DNA of 64,000 bases from Dromiciops gliroides (taxonomy: Eukaryota > Chordata > Mammalia > Microbiotheria > Microbiotheriidae), in assembly GCF_019393635.1 (NCBI RefSeq), contig NC_057867.1, positions 1,072,527-1,136,526 of the forward strand, written 5' to 3'. The position numbers were made by a program, and so were the translations under genes. Below are positions 49,020 through 60,100 of the stretch, one piece after another (the stretch's first letter is position 1; each line of letters begins with the position of its first letter). The notes under the pieces are model-generated. The model was given only the letters and a program-made list of their open reading frames with translations. It ran no database searches and was not told the origin of the DNA.

Positions 49020-50420
49020 CACTTAGCCAGAACATGCTAACCACCTTAGATAGGGAGTCTGTGAGGAGGGCCCTCCCCAATAATAGGGAAGTTAGGAAGA
49101 GGGAAGGGTCTAGGGAAGAAAGATAATGAGTTCTCTTTTGGACATGCTGAACTTATTGCACATCTAGGTAATTGGAGATCTGGGACTGGATGTCCAGATA
49201 GAGATTAGGGCTAGATTTCAGAATCATGAGAATAGAAATGATAATTAAAACCATGGATACTGATAAGATCATTAAGTGAAGTAGTATAAAGGGAGAAGGG
49301 CAGAGGGCCCAGGACAGAGCCCTGAGGGACACCTCCCATGTGAAAGAGGACCCAACAAAGGAGACAGAGAAGGAGCACTCAGAGAGGGAGGAGGAGAACA
49401 AGAAAGGGGTGGGGGTCGGTACTGAAAATTTCAAGAGAAGAGACTATTAAGGAGAAGAGGGCAATCAATGGTGTTGAAGACTGACGATTGAGAAGACCAC
49501 TGGATTTGGTGACTAAGAGATCACTGGTAACTTTGGTGAGAGTGGTTTGGGTGGAGAGTGATGAAGTCAGAGGTCAGACTGTAGAGAAGAGGAAGAGGAG
49601 AGGAAGAGGAGTCACCAGTTGTATTTGACCTTCTTAGGGAGTTTAGCTACAAAAGGGAGGAGAGCTAGTGACAATGGAAGGATCCAGTGAGAGTTCTTTT
49701 CAGGATGCGGGAGATGTGAGCATGTTTGTAAGCAGTGGAGAAGGAACTAGGAGACGGGGAAATTGAAGATGAGAGAGAGAGTAGGAATGACAGAGATGGC
49801 AATCTGTTGGAGGAGCCAGGTTAAAGGGGTGGCCTTTGTAAGACCACTCCATCATGTGAGACAGGGGTGAACGAGGAGATGGTGGCAGAAGACACCTGAG
49901 TGATGGAAGATGAGGAAGAGGGGAGCAGAGGAAGCTCATGGCAATAGCCTCCTTTTTTTTTTTTTTTGGTAAAATATAAGGAAAGTTCCCAGTTGAGAGA
50001 GAGGGGAGAGGTGGAGCCATGAGAGATTTGAAGAGGAAGGAAAAGGTTTGGAAGAGCCTCTGTGGAAAGTGGGAGAGAGAGTTGATGAGGGAGGATTGCC
50101 AAGCAGCAGTGAGAGCCCAGGTGAGGCTGTGTAACATAAATTTGTAGTGGACCAAAGTCAATGTGGTTTTATCATTTTCTCCATCTTTGTTCAACAGCAC
50201 ATGGCAATGATCCAAGGCTGAGGCTTGGCAGGGTGTAATCATTATGATTAAGGGGTAAGGAATGCAAGAGAGCAAGAAGGTGTAGAATTGAATGGATTCC
50301 TGGGTCAGAAAGGTGAGAAGAGGAGGGAGCTGCCAGTGCAAGAGAAAGGGGCTGGGAGAGAATTGAGGGGTCAAGGGCTTGGAAGTCATGGTGAGAAACA
50401 AGGCAGAGGGAGGGGGGATG
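49020..50420. repeat. Old dispersed repeat, family not assigned
   Basis: Contains blocks such as GGACAGAGCCCTGAGGGACA, GACTGGATGTCCAGATAGAG and AGAGATCACTGGTAACTTTG that I recognise as a recurrent mammalian repeat, without a name I can defend. The purine-rich plus strand yields a 233-codon minus-strand frame (49700-50401) with no protein motif. Confidence 0.4.
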
Positions 50421-50599
50421 ACAGCAGACTGAGATCACATTAGGAAATCCCAGTCTTTGGTGGGCATGGACACATTGCCCAGAGTTCCAAGGTCTTTCCA
50501 AGCTGGTTTTCTCTTTTCTTTCCTTATATAACCTGTTCTACTCCCTTCCCTCTGCAGCCATTCCTTGGAATCTCAAGGCAGGCTACTAGGCCTAGGAAC

Positions 50600-51085
50600 C
50601 ATATGTAATTTGTTGACCAGTCTCCCAACTGATGAGCAATGTCTGGTTATTACAAAAAGAGCCCAAATGTTTGTGTACCTTGTGAAAACAAACTTTGAAA
50701 AAAAGACCTAAGAATGCTGATAGTAAAACATCGTGACTTTTGGCCCACCCTTTATAACCTATATAAAATTGCTTGCCTTCTCAAGATGGGGGGGGGCGGG
50801 AGCAGAGAAAGGGAGAGAATTTGGAACTCAAAGTTTTTAAAATGGATGGTAAAGGGGCAGCTAGATGGCGCAGTGGATAGAGCACCGGCCCTGGAATCAG
50901 GAGTACCTGAGTTCAAATCCGGCCTCAGACACTTAACACTTAACTAGCTGTGTGACCCTGGGCAAGTCACTTAACCCCAATCGCCTCAATAAAAAAAAAA
51001 TAAATAAATAAAAATAAAAATAAAATGGATGGTAAAAATTGTTTTTACTTGTAATTGGGGAAAAATAAAATATTTCTTTTTAAAG
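50600..51085 (+). mobile_element. L1 3' end
   Basis: Plus-strand tail with TATAACCTATATAAAATTGC, GGAACTCAAAGTTTTTAAAA and the A-rich end AATAAAATATTTC; split by the SINE at 50854-51025. Confidence 0.65.
50854..51025 (+). mobile_element. MIR-related SINE
   Basis: Plus copy in an L1 tail; AAAATGGATGGTAAA before and after. Confidence 0.95.
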
Positions 51086-51263
51086 AAAGAAGATGATGGG
51101 GGACGCTAGCGAGGCACTGGGCATTTGGGGAATCTGTTGGCCTGATGACATGGATTAACCAATCCATTAACAAGGGCTTAGCTTTTCTTTCTTTTTGCTA
51201 ATTGGAAAAAATCACTTAAATTAAAAAATAAATCATGAAGCATAATTTTATTTTTATTTTTAT

Positions 51264-51391
51264 TTTAGTGAGGCAATTGAGGTTAAGTGACTTGCCCAGG
51301 GTCACACAGCTAAGTGTCTGAGGCCGGATTTGGACTCAGGTCCTCCTGACTCCAGGGCCGGTGCTCTATCCACTGAGCCACCTAGCTGCCC
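51264..51391 (-). mobile_element. MIR-related SINE
   Basis: Minus copy with a short internal loss; GAAGCATAATTTT on both sides. Confidence 0.93.
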
Positions 51392-51937
51392 TGAAGCATA
51401 ATTTTTTAAAGCCAGTGTCAGCCCTACAGGAGCTTCAATGTTAATGTAAAAAGGTACCTAGAGATGCATACGGAGTCTTAACTGGGAAGACATCAAGGCT
51501 GCTTCCCCATGGGGTCATATAGCTCAGTCTCAAACTCTTGTGATGCCCAGATCTGGAATTTAAACTAGGAGAGTCTAAGGAGTAATGCACAAATACTCAA
51601 ATGTTTTCTCTCCCACTCAACTTCCTCCCTTCTCCCCCCAAAGAAAAGCCAGACTCATGTCTCTGCTCCCCCACCTCCTTTTTATGTCCCTTGTCCACAA
51701 ATGTCTGTCTTAATCCACTCCTTTCTAGATCCCTGCTGCACAGCCTCTATCAGTCCTCTAGAATCATTCTTGGCTATGGAACTGAGTAGATCATGGGAAT
51801 TGGAGGGTATTGGGATGGCTACCCAAAAAGGCACTAAACTGTGTGAGCCCTTTGAACCTTCAACATCACTACTAAGTCTATACCTTAAACAAGATCAAAG
51901 AAAGAGAGAAATGTACAAGTATATTTCAAATGTGTAA

Positions 51938-51940
<3 letters not shown>

Positions 51941-51988
<48 letters not shown>

Positions 51989-51989
51989 T
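51941..51989. repeat. (TG)n-(AG)n microsatellite
   Basis: About 17 TG units then 6 AG units. Confidence 0.95.
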
Positions 51990-51995
51990 AAAAAG

Positions 51996-52137
51996 AGGGC
52001 AGCTAGGTGGCGCAGTAGATAGAGCACCAGCCCTGGATTCAGAAGGACCTGAGTTCAAATTTGATCTCAGACACTTGACACTTACTGTGTGACCCTGGGA
52101 AAGTCACTTAACCCTCATTGCCCTGCAAAAAGAAAAG
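51996..52137 (+). mobile_element. MIR-related SINE
   Basis: Plus copy lacking CTAGCTG in the CORE; followed at once by a second copy. Confidence 0.92.
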
Positions 52138-52144
52138 AGGTCTA

Positions 52145-52292
52145 GGGGCAGCTAGGTGGTGCAGTGGATAGAGCACCAGACCTGGATTCAGAAGGACCTG
52201 AGTTCAAATATGATCTCAGACACTTGCCACTTACTAGCTGTGTGACCCTGGGCAAGTCACTTAACCCCAATTGCCTCACCAAAAAAAAAAAA
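52145..52292 (+). mobile_element. MIR-related SINE
   Basis: Plus copy; GTAAAAAGAG before the first copy and GTAAAGAGG after this one suggest insertion next to or into the tail of the first. Confidence 0.93.
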
Positions 52293-53046
52293 TTGAGTAA
52301 AGAGGTTATATTAATTTAACTATAATTTAATAATTATAATTATGCATAATTTAACATTCACAATTAATAGTTTACAGTAAAAATAAGTATATATTGAATG
52401 CATATTAAAAACATATGAATATCTATATTCACTTTTTTTGTGGTAGCCCAAGATTGGAAACTAATGGGGAATGGTTAAATAGATGAGGCTAAAGGAACAG
52501 AATGGAAAATTATTGTGCTATAAGAAATCTTGAGACCAGTAGTTTCAGAGGAACTTTGAAAGACTTTAGGACTCTGGACAATGCCATGAGCAACCTCAAG
52601 TCCAAAAGAACAATGGGAGTCTGAGAGACGTCCATCTTTGGTTCTGGCTCCTGTAGGCGCTGCTTTGGTATGGTTTTAGCAACATGGCTGATGTGGACAT
52701 ATGTTTTGTATGACTTCATATGTGTAATGGGTATATTATTTATTACTTGCATTCTCAGTGGATGAGGGAGGGGGTGGAGGGAGAGAGAATTTAGAACTAA
52801 AAACAAAAATTCAAAAGAAAATAAAGCAAAATTAGTTTGAAGTTAAAGGAAAAGGTAAGAAAAGAAAGCTGTCCCTTGGCCCAGACTTCACCTAGATGTT
52901 CCTAAGGAAGTTGTCCATAGAGGTCAGATCTGGCAACCACTTGGAGTGTGCAGTCTTACACCTGGATAGCGCTTCTACACTTAATAACCCTTGGAGTTGA
53001 ATCCACTTGTCAATGGGGAAAATTTGTCACAGGGAAAAAGGTGATA

Positions 53047-53193
53047 GGGGAGGCAGGTAGGTGACACAGTGGATAAAGCACCGCCCTGGATTCAGGAGGA
53101 CCTGAGTTCAAATCCGGCTCAGGCACTTGACACTTACTAGCTATGTGACCCTGGGCAAGTCACCTAACCCTCATTGCCCCACCAAAAAAAAAT
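53047..53193 (+). mobile_element. MIR-related SINE
   Basis: Plus copy with small deletions in head and CORE. Confidence 0.92.
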
Positions 53194-53550
53194 GAAAAAA
53201 AGAATTACACTCTTGCACACAGTCCTATTAAAATTAAAATGGTCTTTTATTTGGTGCTAGAGAAAGTGACTGAGGGGTAAGTCAAAGACTTTATCCCTGG
53301 TGAGGACTCAAACATTCTCCTCCCAGAACAGGAGGAAGGCAAAAGCTTTTTTTTTTAATAGAGGATATATGGGGTGACCACCTGAAAATGGAAAGTTCCT
53401 TTTTTTGGGGGGGGGGGGAAGATTCCTGAGAGTCAGGGGGATTTTCTTTTGGAATGACAGTCCTGACCTCTGGGGTTATCTCTGTCTCCTAGCTCTGGTC
53501 AGGTAGTAGCCACACCTAATTGACTTTCCTGCTATAGAATGTTATCTCCC
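53194..53550. other. Intergenic, no gene seen
   Basis: Includes a poly-G run near 53406; nothing else supported. Confidence 0.35.
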
Positions 53551-53557
53551 CTTACTT

Positions 53558-53724
53558 CTTTTTTTTTTTTTTTTTTTTGTTTTGTTTTAGTGAGGCAGTT
53601 GGGGTTAAGTGACTTGCCCAGGGTCACACAGCTAGTAAGTGTTAAGTGTCTGAGGCCAGATTTGAACTCAGGTACTCCTGACTCCAGGGCCAGCATTCTA
53701 TCCACTGCGCCATCTAGCTGCCCC
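53558..53724 (-). mobile_element. MIR-related SINE
   Basis: Minus copy with a long T-tail; CTCCCCTTACTTCTT on both sides. Confidence 0.95.
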
Positions 53725-54194
53725 TCCCCTTACTTCTTAGGTGTGTCCCTCCTGATATTTAGTTGGCCAAGCTAAACTTTAATAGTCCCTAGACTCCTCC
53801 ATATGTCTGTCCTGTTATCTGGTTATCCTAAACCCCATGTCACACTGAAACTGCCAAAAGAAGTTAGTGATTGGCAGTGGAAAGGAAATCAATGGGTTTG
53901 GGGCTAGACTCCCAGGGCCAAAGAGAAACTTGGGCCTTCCCCTGATGGCGGACTGTGCCTGTTTTTGGACCACATTCAATCAGGGGGCTCTAGGCCTCAC
54001 TAACCCCAATCCTCATTTTCATTGGCAGTCTAAGAACCCAGAAGGTGCTCAATTCTCTCCTCAGGATAAGGGGGAACCACTGAGTGTGTGTGGGGGGAGT
54101 TCTAGTATTGCCCCATTGGTATGTTTGCCCCAATGACTGTTACTTGATATCAATTAGCCAACTAGGCTTAATTAGGTTTGAGAAATGGGGAAGA

Positions 54195-54297
54195 GGAGGG
54201 AAGGAGCAAACACTTATTAGGTGCCTGCTAAATGCCAGGCCCTGTACCAAGTGCTGTACAAATATTATTTAATTGGACCTTCACAATAACTCTTGGA
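54195..54297 (-). repeat. Old CORE-SINE/L2-type piece, first half
   Basis: CACTTATTAGGTGCCTGCTA and GCCAGGCCCTGTACCAAGTG are the L2/MIR3-type end. The element resumes at 54758-54925 after an interruption of about 440 bp. Confidence 0.65.
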
Positions 54298-54303
54298 GGT
54301 GGG

Positions 54304-54336
<33 letters not shown>

Positions 54337-54350
54337 CATCATCATCATTA

Positions 54351-54497
54351 TTTTTTTTTTGAGTGAGGCAATTGGGGTTAAGTGACTTGCCCAGGGTCAC
54401 ACAGCTAGTGAGCATCAAGTGTCCGAGGCTGGATTTGAACTCAGGTCCTCCTGAATCCAGGGCCAGTGCTCTATCTACTGCGCCACCTAGCTGCCCC
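54351..54497 (-). mobile_element. MIR-related SINE
   Basis: Minus copy; part of the composite insertion between the GGTGGGTATTATTATTA repeats. Confidence 0.94.
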
Positions 54498-54610
54498 AGA
54501 ACACAGTCTTATGGAGAATAGAGAGCAAGGAAAATGGGTCTGTGGCAGCACAAGTCAGTTAGGTCTTAGAGATTTGCAGCTCTTCTGCATATTGCAGGAC
54601 CCTGAGATGA

Positions 54611-54757
54611 TTTTTTTTTTTGGTGGAGCAATGAGGGTTAAGTGACTTGCCCAGGGTCACACAACTAGTAAGTGTCAAGTGTCTGAGGCTGGATTTGAAC
54701 TTGGGTCTTCCTGAATCCAAGACCAGTGCTTTATCCACTGTGCTACCTAGCTGCCCC
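54611..54757 (-). mobile_element. MIR-related SINE
   Basis: Minus copy whose head ends exactly where the downstream GGTGGGTATTATTATTA (54758-54774) begins. Confidence 0.94.
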
Positions 54758-54925
54758 GGTGGGTATTATTATTACACCCATTTTTACAAGTGAGTAAACT
54801 AAGGGGGATGGAGATCCAGTGACTTACCCAGGGACACACAGCTAGGAAGTGTCTGAGGCTGGATTTGAACTCAGGTCTTCCCAAGTGCAGTTGGGTGTTC
54901 CATCCATGGAGTAACTGAGCTGCCT
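54758..54925 (-). repeat. Old CORE-SINE/L2-type piece, second half
   Basis: CAAGTGAGTAAACTAAGGGG and GTGTCTGAGGCTGGATTTGA on the minus strand; continues the element at 54195-54297. Confidence 0.65.
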
Positions 54926-55350
54926 TCCAGGCCTCCTGCGGTTCACCTTAGACATTTTGCAGCATTTTTGTTGGGTTCCTAGCAGAGTACTGAATGTGTC
55001 TTTCCTTAGGAAAAGTTTAGGTGCCAGCAGAACTAGGCCTAAGACCCCAGAGAGATCAGGGAAAAGCCCTGGTATAAAAATATTGACAGAAACTCTGTAG
55101 TACAGAGAGCTGGAAACTGAGGGGCTCTCCACTGACAGGGGAATGACTGAATAATTTGTCGTCTGGGAGCTACTGTGCTTGTGAGGGGAAAAAAAAGAAA
55201 TTGAAATTGTAGTTATACCATTAGAATGCTTTAGGGCACTGTAACGCCCTCACCACCTCCCAGGACACTAGGTGAGGAAGCTTGCAGTGTGAGTTTTCCC
55301 CTTCCCTTCCCTCCATGTCCACAGGGAGAAGAGTTAGCGTTTAAGAAACA
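54926..55350. other. Intergenic, no gene seen
   Basis: No supported feature. Confidence 0.35.
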
Positions 55351-55356
55351 GCCTCT

Positions 55357-55510
55357 CGGGGAATCTAGGTGGCACAGTGGATTGAGCACCGGCCCTGGAG
55401 TCAAGAGTACCTGAGTTCAAATCCGACCTCAGACACTTAACACTTACTAGCTGTGTGACCCTGGGCAAGTCACTTAACCCCAAGTGCCTCACTAAAAAAA
55501 AAAAGAAAAG
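55357..55510 (+). mobile_element. MIR-related SINE
   Basis: Plus copy; AAGAAACAGCCTCTC before and GAAACAGCCTCTC after. Confidence 0.94.
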
Positions 55511-55849
55511 AAATGAAACAGCCTCTCTGAAGCCTCCACCCAGTGCCAGGCTGAACGTAGCCTGCTGGGGACCCAAACGGTAACGTAACCCAAGCCCCAG
55601 AGGCCCTGCTCTCAAAGATCTAGGTGACAGGGGTTGTGGGACAAGTCGTCACCCACAAGGGTCTGTAAGGAGGAAGTGGTCTTCAAAGCTGCGCAGAGCT
55701 CAGAAAATGAGGGATTCTAGGAGGAAGAACACTCCGGGCATGGGTCACAGCGCAAGCAAAGGCACGGAGATAAGGCGTGGAGCTCGGGTGGGGGAGGAAC
55801 TACAGTTAGGCTGGCCTGCAGAATTCTGGAAAAAGATTGAGAGGCAACA

Positions 55850-56512
55850 AGTCTGGGAGGCCAAGGCGGGGAGAGGGGCGGGGAGAGGGGCGGAGAAAGA
55901 CGACAAGAGCCGGAGGCGCAGCCCACTGATTGGGCGGGAGCGGGGGAGATGCAAATGAGGCAGTCGCGAGGCAAGGTTCTGACTCTAACCCTGCCGCCCC
56001 CGCTGCCTCCTCCCCCGTCCCCGGTACGGAGGGGGAGGGAGAGGGCGGAGCGTAGGGCCGGAGGCGGCTGGCTATTGGAGAAAGAACCGGCCTTTTTCCG
56101 CCAATCGGCGGGGCCAGTTGCGAATTGGCTACTGGCCCCGGCGGCCAGCCAACGGCTGATGGCCCCGCCATTGTCCCCGCCCCCATAGCGTTCTTAGCCG
56201 CGTTCCCGGTGCAGAACCCGGCAGCTCAGCTCAGTCATCCCTCCCTCTCTGGCTGGCTGCCCGGCCGCCCGGGCCGGGACGCTACCGCAGCCGCCGCTGT
56301 CAGGGCCGCCGTCAGGGCCGCTGTCAGGGCCGCCGTCAGGGCCGCCGTCAGGGCCGCCGCCAGGGCCACTGTCAGGGCCGCCGCCAGGGACGCCGCCGCC
56401 GCGGCCCCACCCCCGGCCCCACCCCCGGCCCCGCCCAGGCCCCGCCCGCGCGCTGTTCTCGCGCGGCTCGGGGCTTCCCTCGCCAATGTCCTTAGCGCTC
56501 AGGGGGGGGAAG
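55850..56512 (+). promoter_or_regulatory. SUV39H1: SUV39H1 CpG-island promoter and 5' UTR
   Basis: Strongly CpG-rich, TATA-less. CCAAT boxes: ATTGG at 55929-55933 (joined to GGGCGGG), ATTGG at 56074-56078, CCAAT at 56101-56105 and ATTGG at 56125-56129. The last three are about 25 bp apart, a spacing usual for NF-Y sites. Sp1-like GC boxes occur at 55925-55935 and 56175-56185. An AAGATGGCGG (56511-56520), the YY1 consensus form, covers the start codon. The transcription start is not fixed. The CpG island continues to about 56800 within intron 1. Confidence 0.75.
56293..56388 (+). repeat. 12-bp tandem repeat in the SUV39H1 5' region
   Basis: Eight units of GCCGCCGTCAGG with few changes. Because 12 is a multiple of three, several frames stay open and give spurious Ala/Val/Arg repeats. 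Confidence 0.93.
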
Positions 56513-56531
56513 ATGGCGGAAAATTTAAAAG
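56513..56531 (+). CDS. SUV39H1: SUV39H1, first coding exon (5' partial gene)
   Basis: Histone H3 lysine-9 trimethyltransferase of constitutive heterochromatin. ATG at 56513 reads M-A-E-N-L-K plus one base, then donor GTGAAG at 56532. The human protein starts MAENLKG with the same break inside the glycine codon. Initiator context GAAGATGG is strong. An in-frame ATG 27 bases upstream (56486) in weak context would add nine residues, MSLALRGGK. Position right after WAS on the same strand agrees with human. The chromo and SET domain exons are not in the window. Confidence 0.88.
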
Positions 56532-57055
56532 GTGAAGTGGAGTGGGCCGGCCGGCGAGCCCGCCCCGAGCCGGGGCGCGGGCACGAGGGCGGGAGCGCGC
56601 GGCCGGACCGCAGCCTGGCCGGGGCGGGGACGCGCAGGCCGGAAAAGGCTCTGCTGACCAAGACCTGCGGGGAGGGGGGGGAGCGCCTCGTGGCGAGGCC
56701 GCGGGCGGGGCAGGGCGGGGACCTTGTGACTCGGGCGCGCGCCCAGCGCGACCCTGAGAACGGCCGGCCCAGCGCGCCGGGGGGGCCTAGGAAGAGGGAG
56801 CCCCGGGACAGAGAAAGGGGAGGAGGGGGAGGAAGCTGGGACAGGAATGGGGGTGATACCTGAAAAAGATGGGGGGCGATATCTGACAGGAATGCGGGGG
56901 GGGGCGAAAACTGACAGGAATGGGGAGCAATATATGACAGGAAGAGGTCATTCCTAAGGGGAAGAGGGGCAATATCTGATAGGAATTGGGGGCCGGGGCC
57001 CAATATCTGACAGGAAAAGGCCATTTCTGGTTTTCTTGGGGACGTTTTGGGTTTG

Positions 57056-57194
57056 TTTTGCGGGGCAATGAGAGTTAAGTAACTTCCCCAGGGTCACACA
57101 GCTAGTAAGCATCAAGTGTCTGAGGCTAGATTTGAACTCAGGTCCTCCTGAATCCAGGGCTGGTGCTTTATCCACTGAGCCACCTGGCTGGCCC
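57056..57194 (-). mobile_element. MIR-related SINE in the array
   Basis: Minus copy with slight changes; breaks the array near its start. Confidence 0.93.
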
Positions 57195-60100
57195 AAAAAG
57201 GCCCGTTCTGTAAGAAAAAGTTCTGTTTCTGACACGAATGGGGTGGGGCAATATTTGACTGGAAAAGGCCATTCTTGACAGGAAAAGGTGGTTTCTGATA
57301 GGGGGGTGGGGGGCAATGTCTGACAGAAAAAAGCTGTCTCTTCTTAAAATTCTTTTTAATTTTAATTTTTTTTTTAGAAAAAAAGCAGTTTCTGAGAGAA
57401 ATGGGGAGGGGGAGGCAAAATGTGATAGAAAAAGGGTGGGGCAATATCTGAGAGGAAAAGGCCATTACTGACAGGAAAAGGTGGTTTCTGATAGAAATGG
57501 GGGGAGAGGGGGCAATGTCTGAAAGGAAAAAGGCATTTAAAAATATATATATATTTATTTATTAGAAAAAAAAGACATTTCTGAGAGAAATGAGGTGGGG
57601 CAATATTTGACAGGAAAAAGCCCTTCCTGACAGGAAAAGGCCATTTCTGATAGAAATTGGGGGCACTATCTGACAGGAAAAAGCCATTCCTGACAAGAAA
57701 AGGTCATTTCTGACAATAATTAGGGGTAAAATCTGATAGGAAAAGGCCTTTCCTGACAGGAAAAGGTGGTTTCTGACAGGAATGGGGGGCACTGTCTGAA
57801 AGGAATATGGGGAGGGGCAATGTCTGACAGGAAAAAAAGCCATTTCTTTAAAAATTTTTTTTAATTTATTCATTTATAATAAGAAAAGCCATTCCTGAGA
57901 GAAATGGGGGGGGAGCAATATGGGATAGGAATAGGGTGGGGCAAATATCTGACAGGAAAAAGTGGTTTGTGACAAGAATTAAGGGCAAAATCTAATAGGA
58001 AAAGGCCTTTCCTAAGAGGAATAGGGGTAATATGTGATAAGAATAGGGTGGGGCAATATTTGACAGGAAAAAGCCATTCTTGATAGGAAAAGGTCATTTC
58101 TGACAAAAATTAGTGGCAAAATCTGATAAGGAAAGGCCTTTCCTGACAGGAAAAGGTGGTTTCTGACAGGAATGGGGGGCACTGTCTGAAAAGAATGTGG
58201 GGAGGGGCAATGTCTGACAGGAAAAAAAGCCATTTCTTAAAAAAATTTTTTTAAATTTATTCATTTATAAGAAGACAAGCCATTTCTGAGAGAAATGGGC
58301 GGGGAGCAATATGGGATAAGAATAGGGTGGGGCAAATATCTGACAGGAAAAGGTGGTTTGTGACAAGAATTAGGGGCAAAATCTAATAGGAAAAGGCCTT
58401 TCCTAAGAGGAATGGGGGCAATATGTGATAAGAATAGGGTGGGGCAATATTTGACAGGAAAAAGCCATTCTTGACAGGAAAAGGTCATTTCTGACAATAA
58501 TTAGGGGTAAAATCTGATAGGAAAAGGCCTTTCCTGACAGGAAAAGGTGGTTTCTGACAGGAATGGGGGGCACTGTCTGAAAGGAATGTGGGGAGGGGCA
58601 ATGTCTGACAGGAAAAACAGCCATTTCTTTAAACATTTTTTAAAAATTTATTCATTTATAAGAAAAAAAGCCATTTCTGAGAGAAATGGGGGCGCAATAT
58701 GGGATAGGAATAGGGTGAGGCAATATTTGACAGGAAAAAGCCATTCTTGACAGGAAAAGGTCATTTGTGCCAAAAATTAGTGGCAAAATCTGATAGGAAA
58801 AGGCCTTTCCTGACAGGAAAAGTTGGTTTCTGACAGGAATGGGGGGGGGCAGTGTCTGAAAGGAATGTGGGGGGCAATGTCTGACAGAAAAAAAGACATT
58901 TCTTTTTTAAAATTTTAAAAAATTCATTCACTCTTTCATTTATTTATCAAGCTATCTATCTATTAATTTATTTAGGGAAAAAATCAATTTTTGAGAGAAA
59001 TTGGCGGGGGGGGGGGCAATATGTGATAGGAATGGGGTGAGGCAATATCTGACAGGAAAAGGTCATTTCTGACTAGAATTAGGAGCAAAATCTGATACGA
59101 AAAGGCCTTTCCTGACAGGAAAAGGTGGTTTCTGACAGGAATTGGGGGCAGAGTCTGAAAGGAATGTGACATGGGGGGCAATGTCTGACAGAAAAAAGAC
59201 AACGCTTTTTTTAAATTTAAAAAAATTTATTTTTTTCTTTTTTAGAAAAAAAACGGCCATTTCTGAGAGAAATGGTGGGGGCAATATGGGATAGGAATGG
59301 GTTGGAGCAATGTCTCACAGGAAAAGCTATTTCTTTTTTAAAATTTTAAAAATTTATTCATTTATTTAAGAAAGAAAGGCATTTCTGAGAGGAATGGGGG
59401 GGCAATATGTGATAGAAATGGGGTGAGGCAATATCTGACAGGTAAAAGCCATTCCTGACAGGAAAAGGTCATTTCTGACTAGAATTAGGAGCAAAATCTG
59501 ATAGGAAAAGGCCTTTCCAGAGAGGAATGGGGGCAATATGTGATAAGAATAGGGTGGGGCAATATTTGACAGGAAAAGGTTATTTCTGACAAGAATTAGG
59601 AGCAAAATCTGATAGGAAAAGACCATTCCTGCAGGAATGGGGGAGGGGCAGTGTCTGAAAGGAATGTGGGGGGGGCAATGTCTGACAGAAAAAAAGACAT
59701 TTCTTTTTAAAAATTTTTAAAAATTCATTCACTCTTATTTATTTATCTAGCTATCTATTAATTTATTTAGGAAAAATCAATTTCTGAGAGAAGTGGGGGG
59801 GCAATATATGATAGGAATGGGGTGAGGCAATATCTGACAGGAAAAAGCCATTCCTGACAGGAAAAAGTCATTTCTGACTAGAATTAGGAGCAAAATCTGA
59901 TAGGAAAAACCTTTCCTGACAGGAAAAGGTGGTTTCTGACAGGAATGGAGGGCAGTGTCTGAAAGGAATGGGGGGGGGGGGGCAATGTATAACAAGAAAA
60001 AGACATCTCTTTTTTAAATTTGTTTTTTTTGTTTTTAAATTTAAAAAACATTATTTTTTTAGAATAAAAGCCATTTCTGAGAGAAATGGTGGGGGGCAAT

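Larger units (their letters stand above)
51795..52840 (+). mobile_element. Old L1 (ORF2 end and 3' part), split
   Basis: 51795-51935 parallels the L1 stretch encoding LCIPFDPA (CTGTGTGAGCCCTTTGAACC). 52430-52840 has TGGGGAATGGTTAAATAGAT, ATTATTGTGCTATAAGAAAT and an A-rich end. Two SINEs and a (TG)n tract interrupt it. Confidence 0.6.

Noticed and set aside
49700-50401. 233-codon minus-strand frame
   Set aside because: Pyrimidine-rich strand of an old dispersed repeat; Ser/Leu/Pro content only, no motif.
56125-56535. 136-codon frame across the SUV39H1 5' region with repeated VRAA
   Set aside because: Created by a 12-bp repeat; it starts at a TTG, lacks an in-frame ATG that I could find, and is out of frame with MAENLK.
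56194-57024. 276-codon minus-strand frame over the SUV39H1 CpG island
   Set aside because: Proline/glycine-rich product of GC-rich repeats in a promoter; no known domain.
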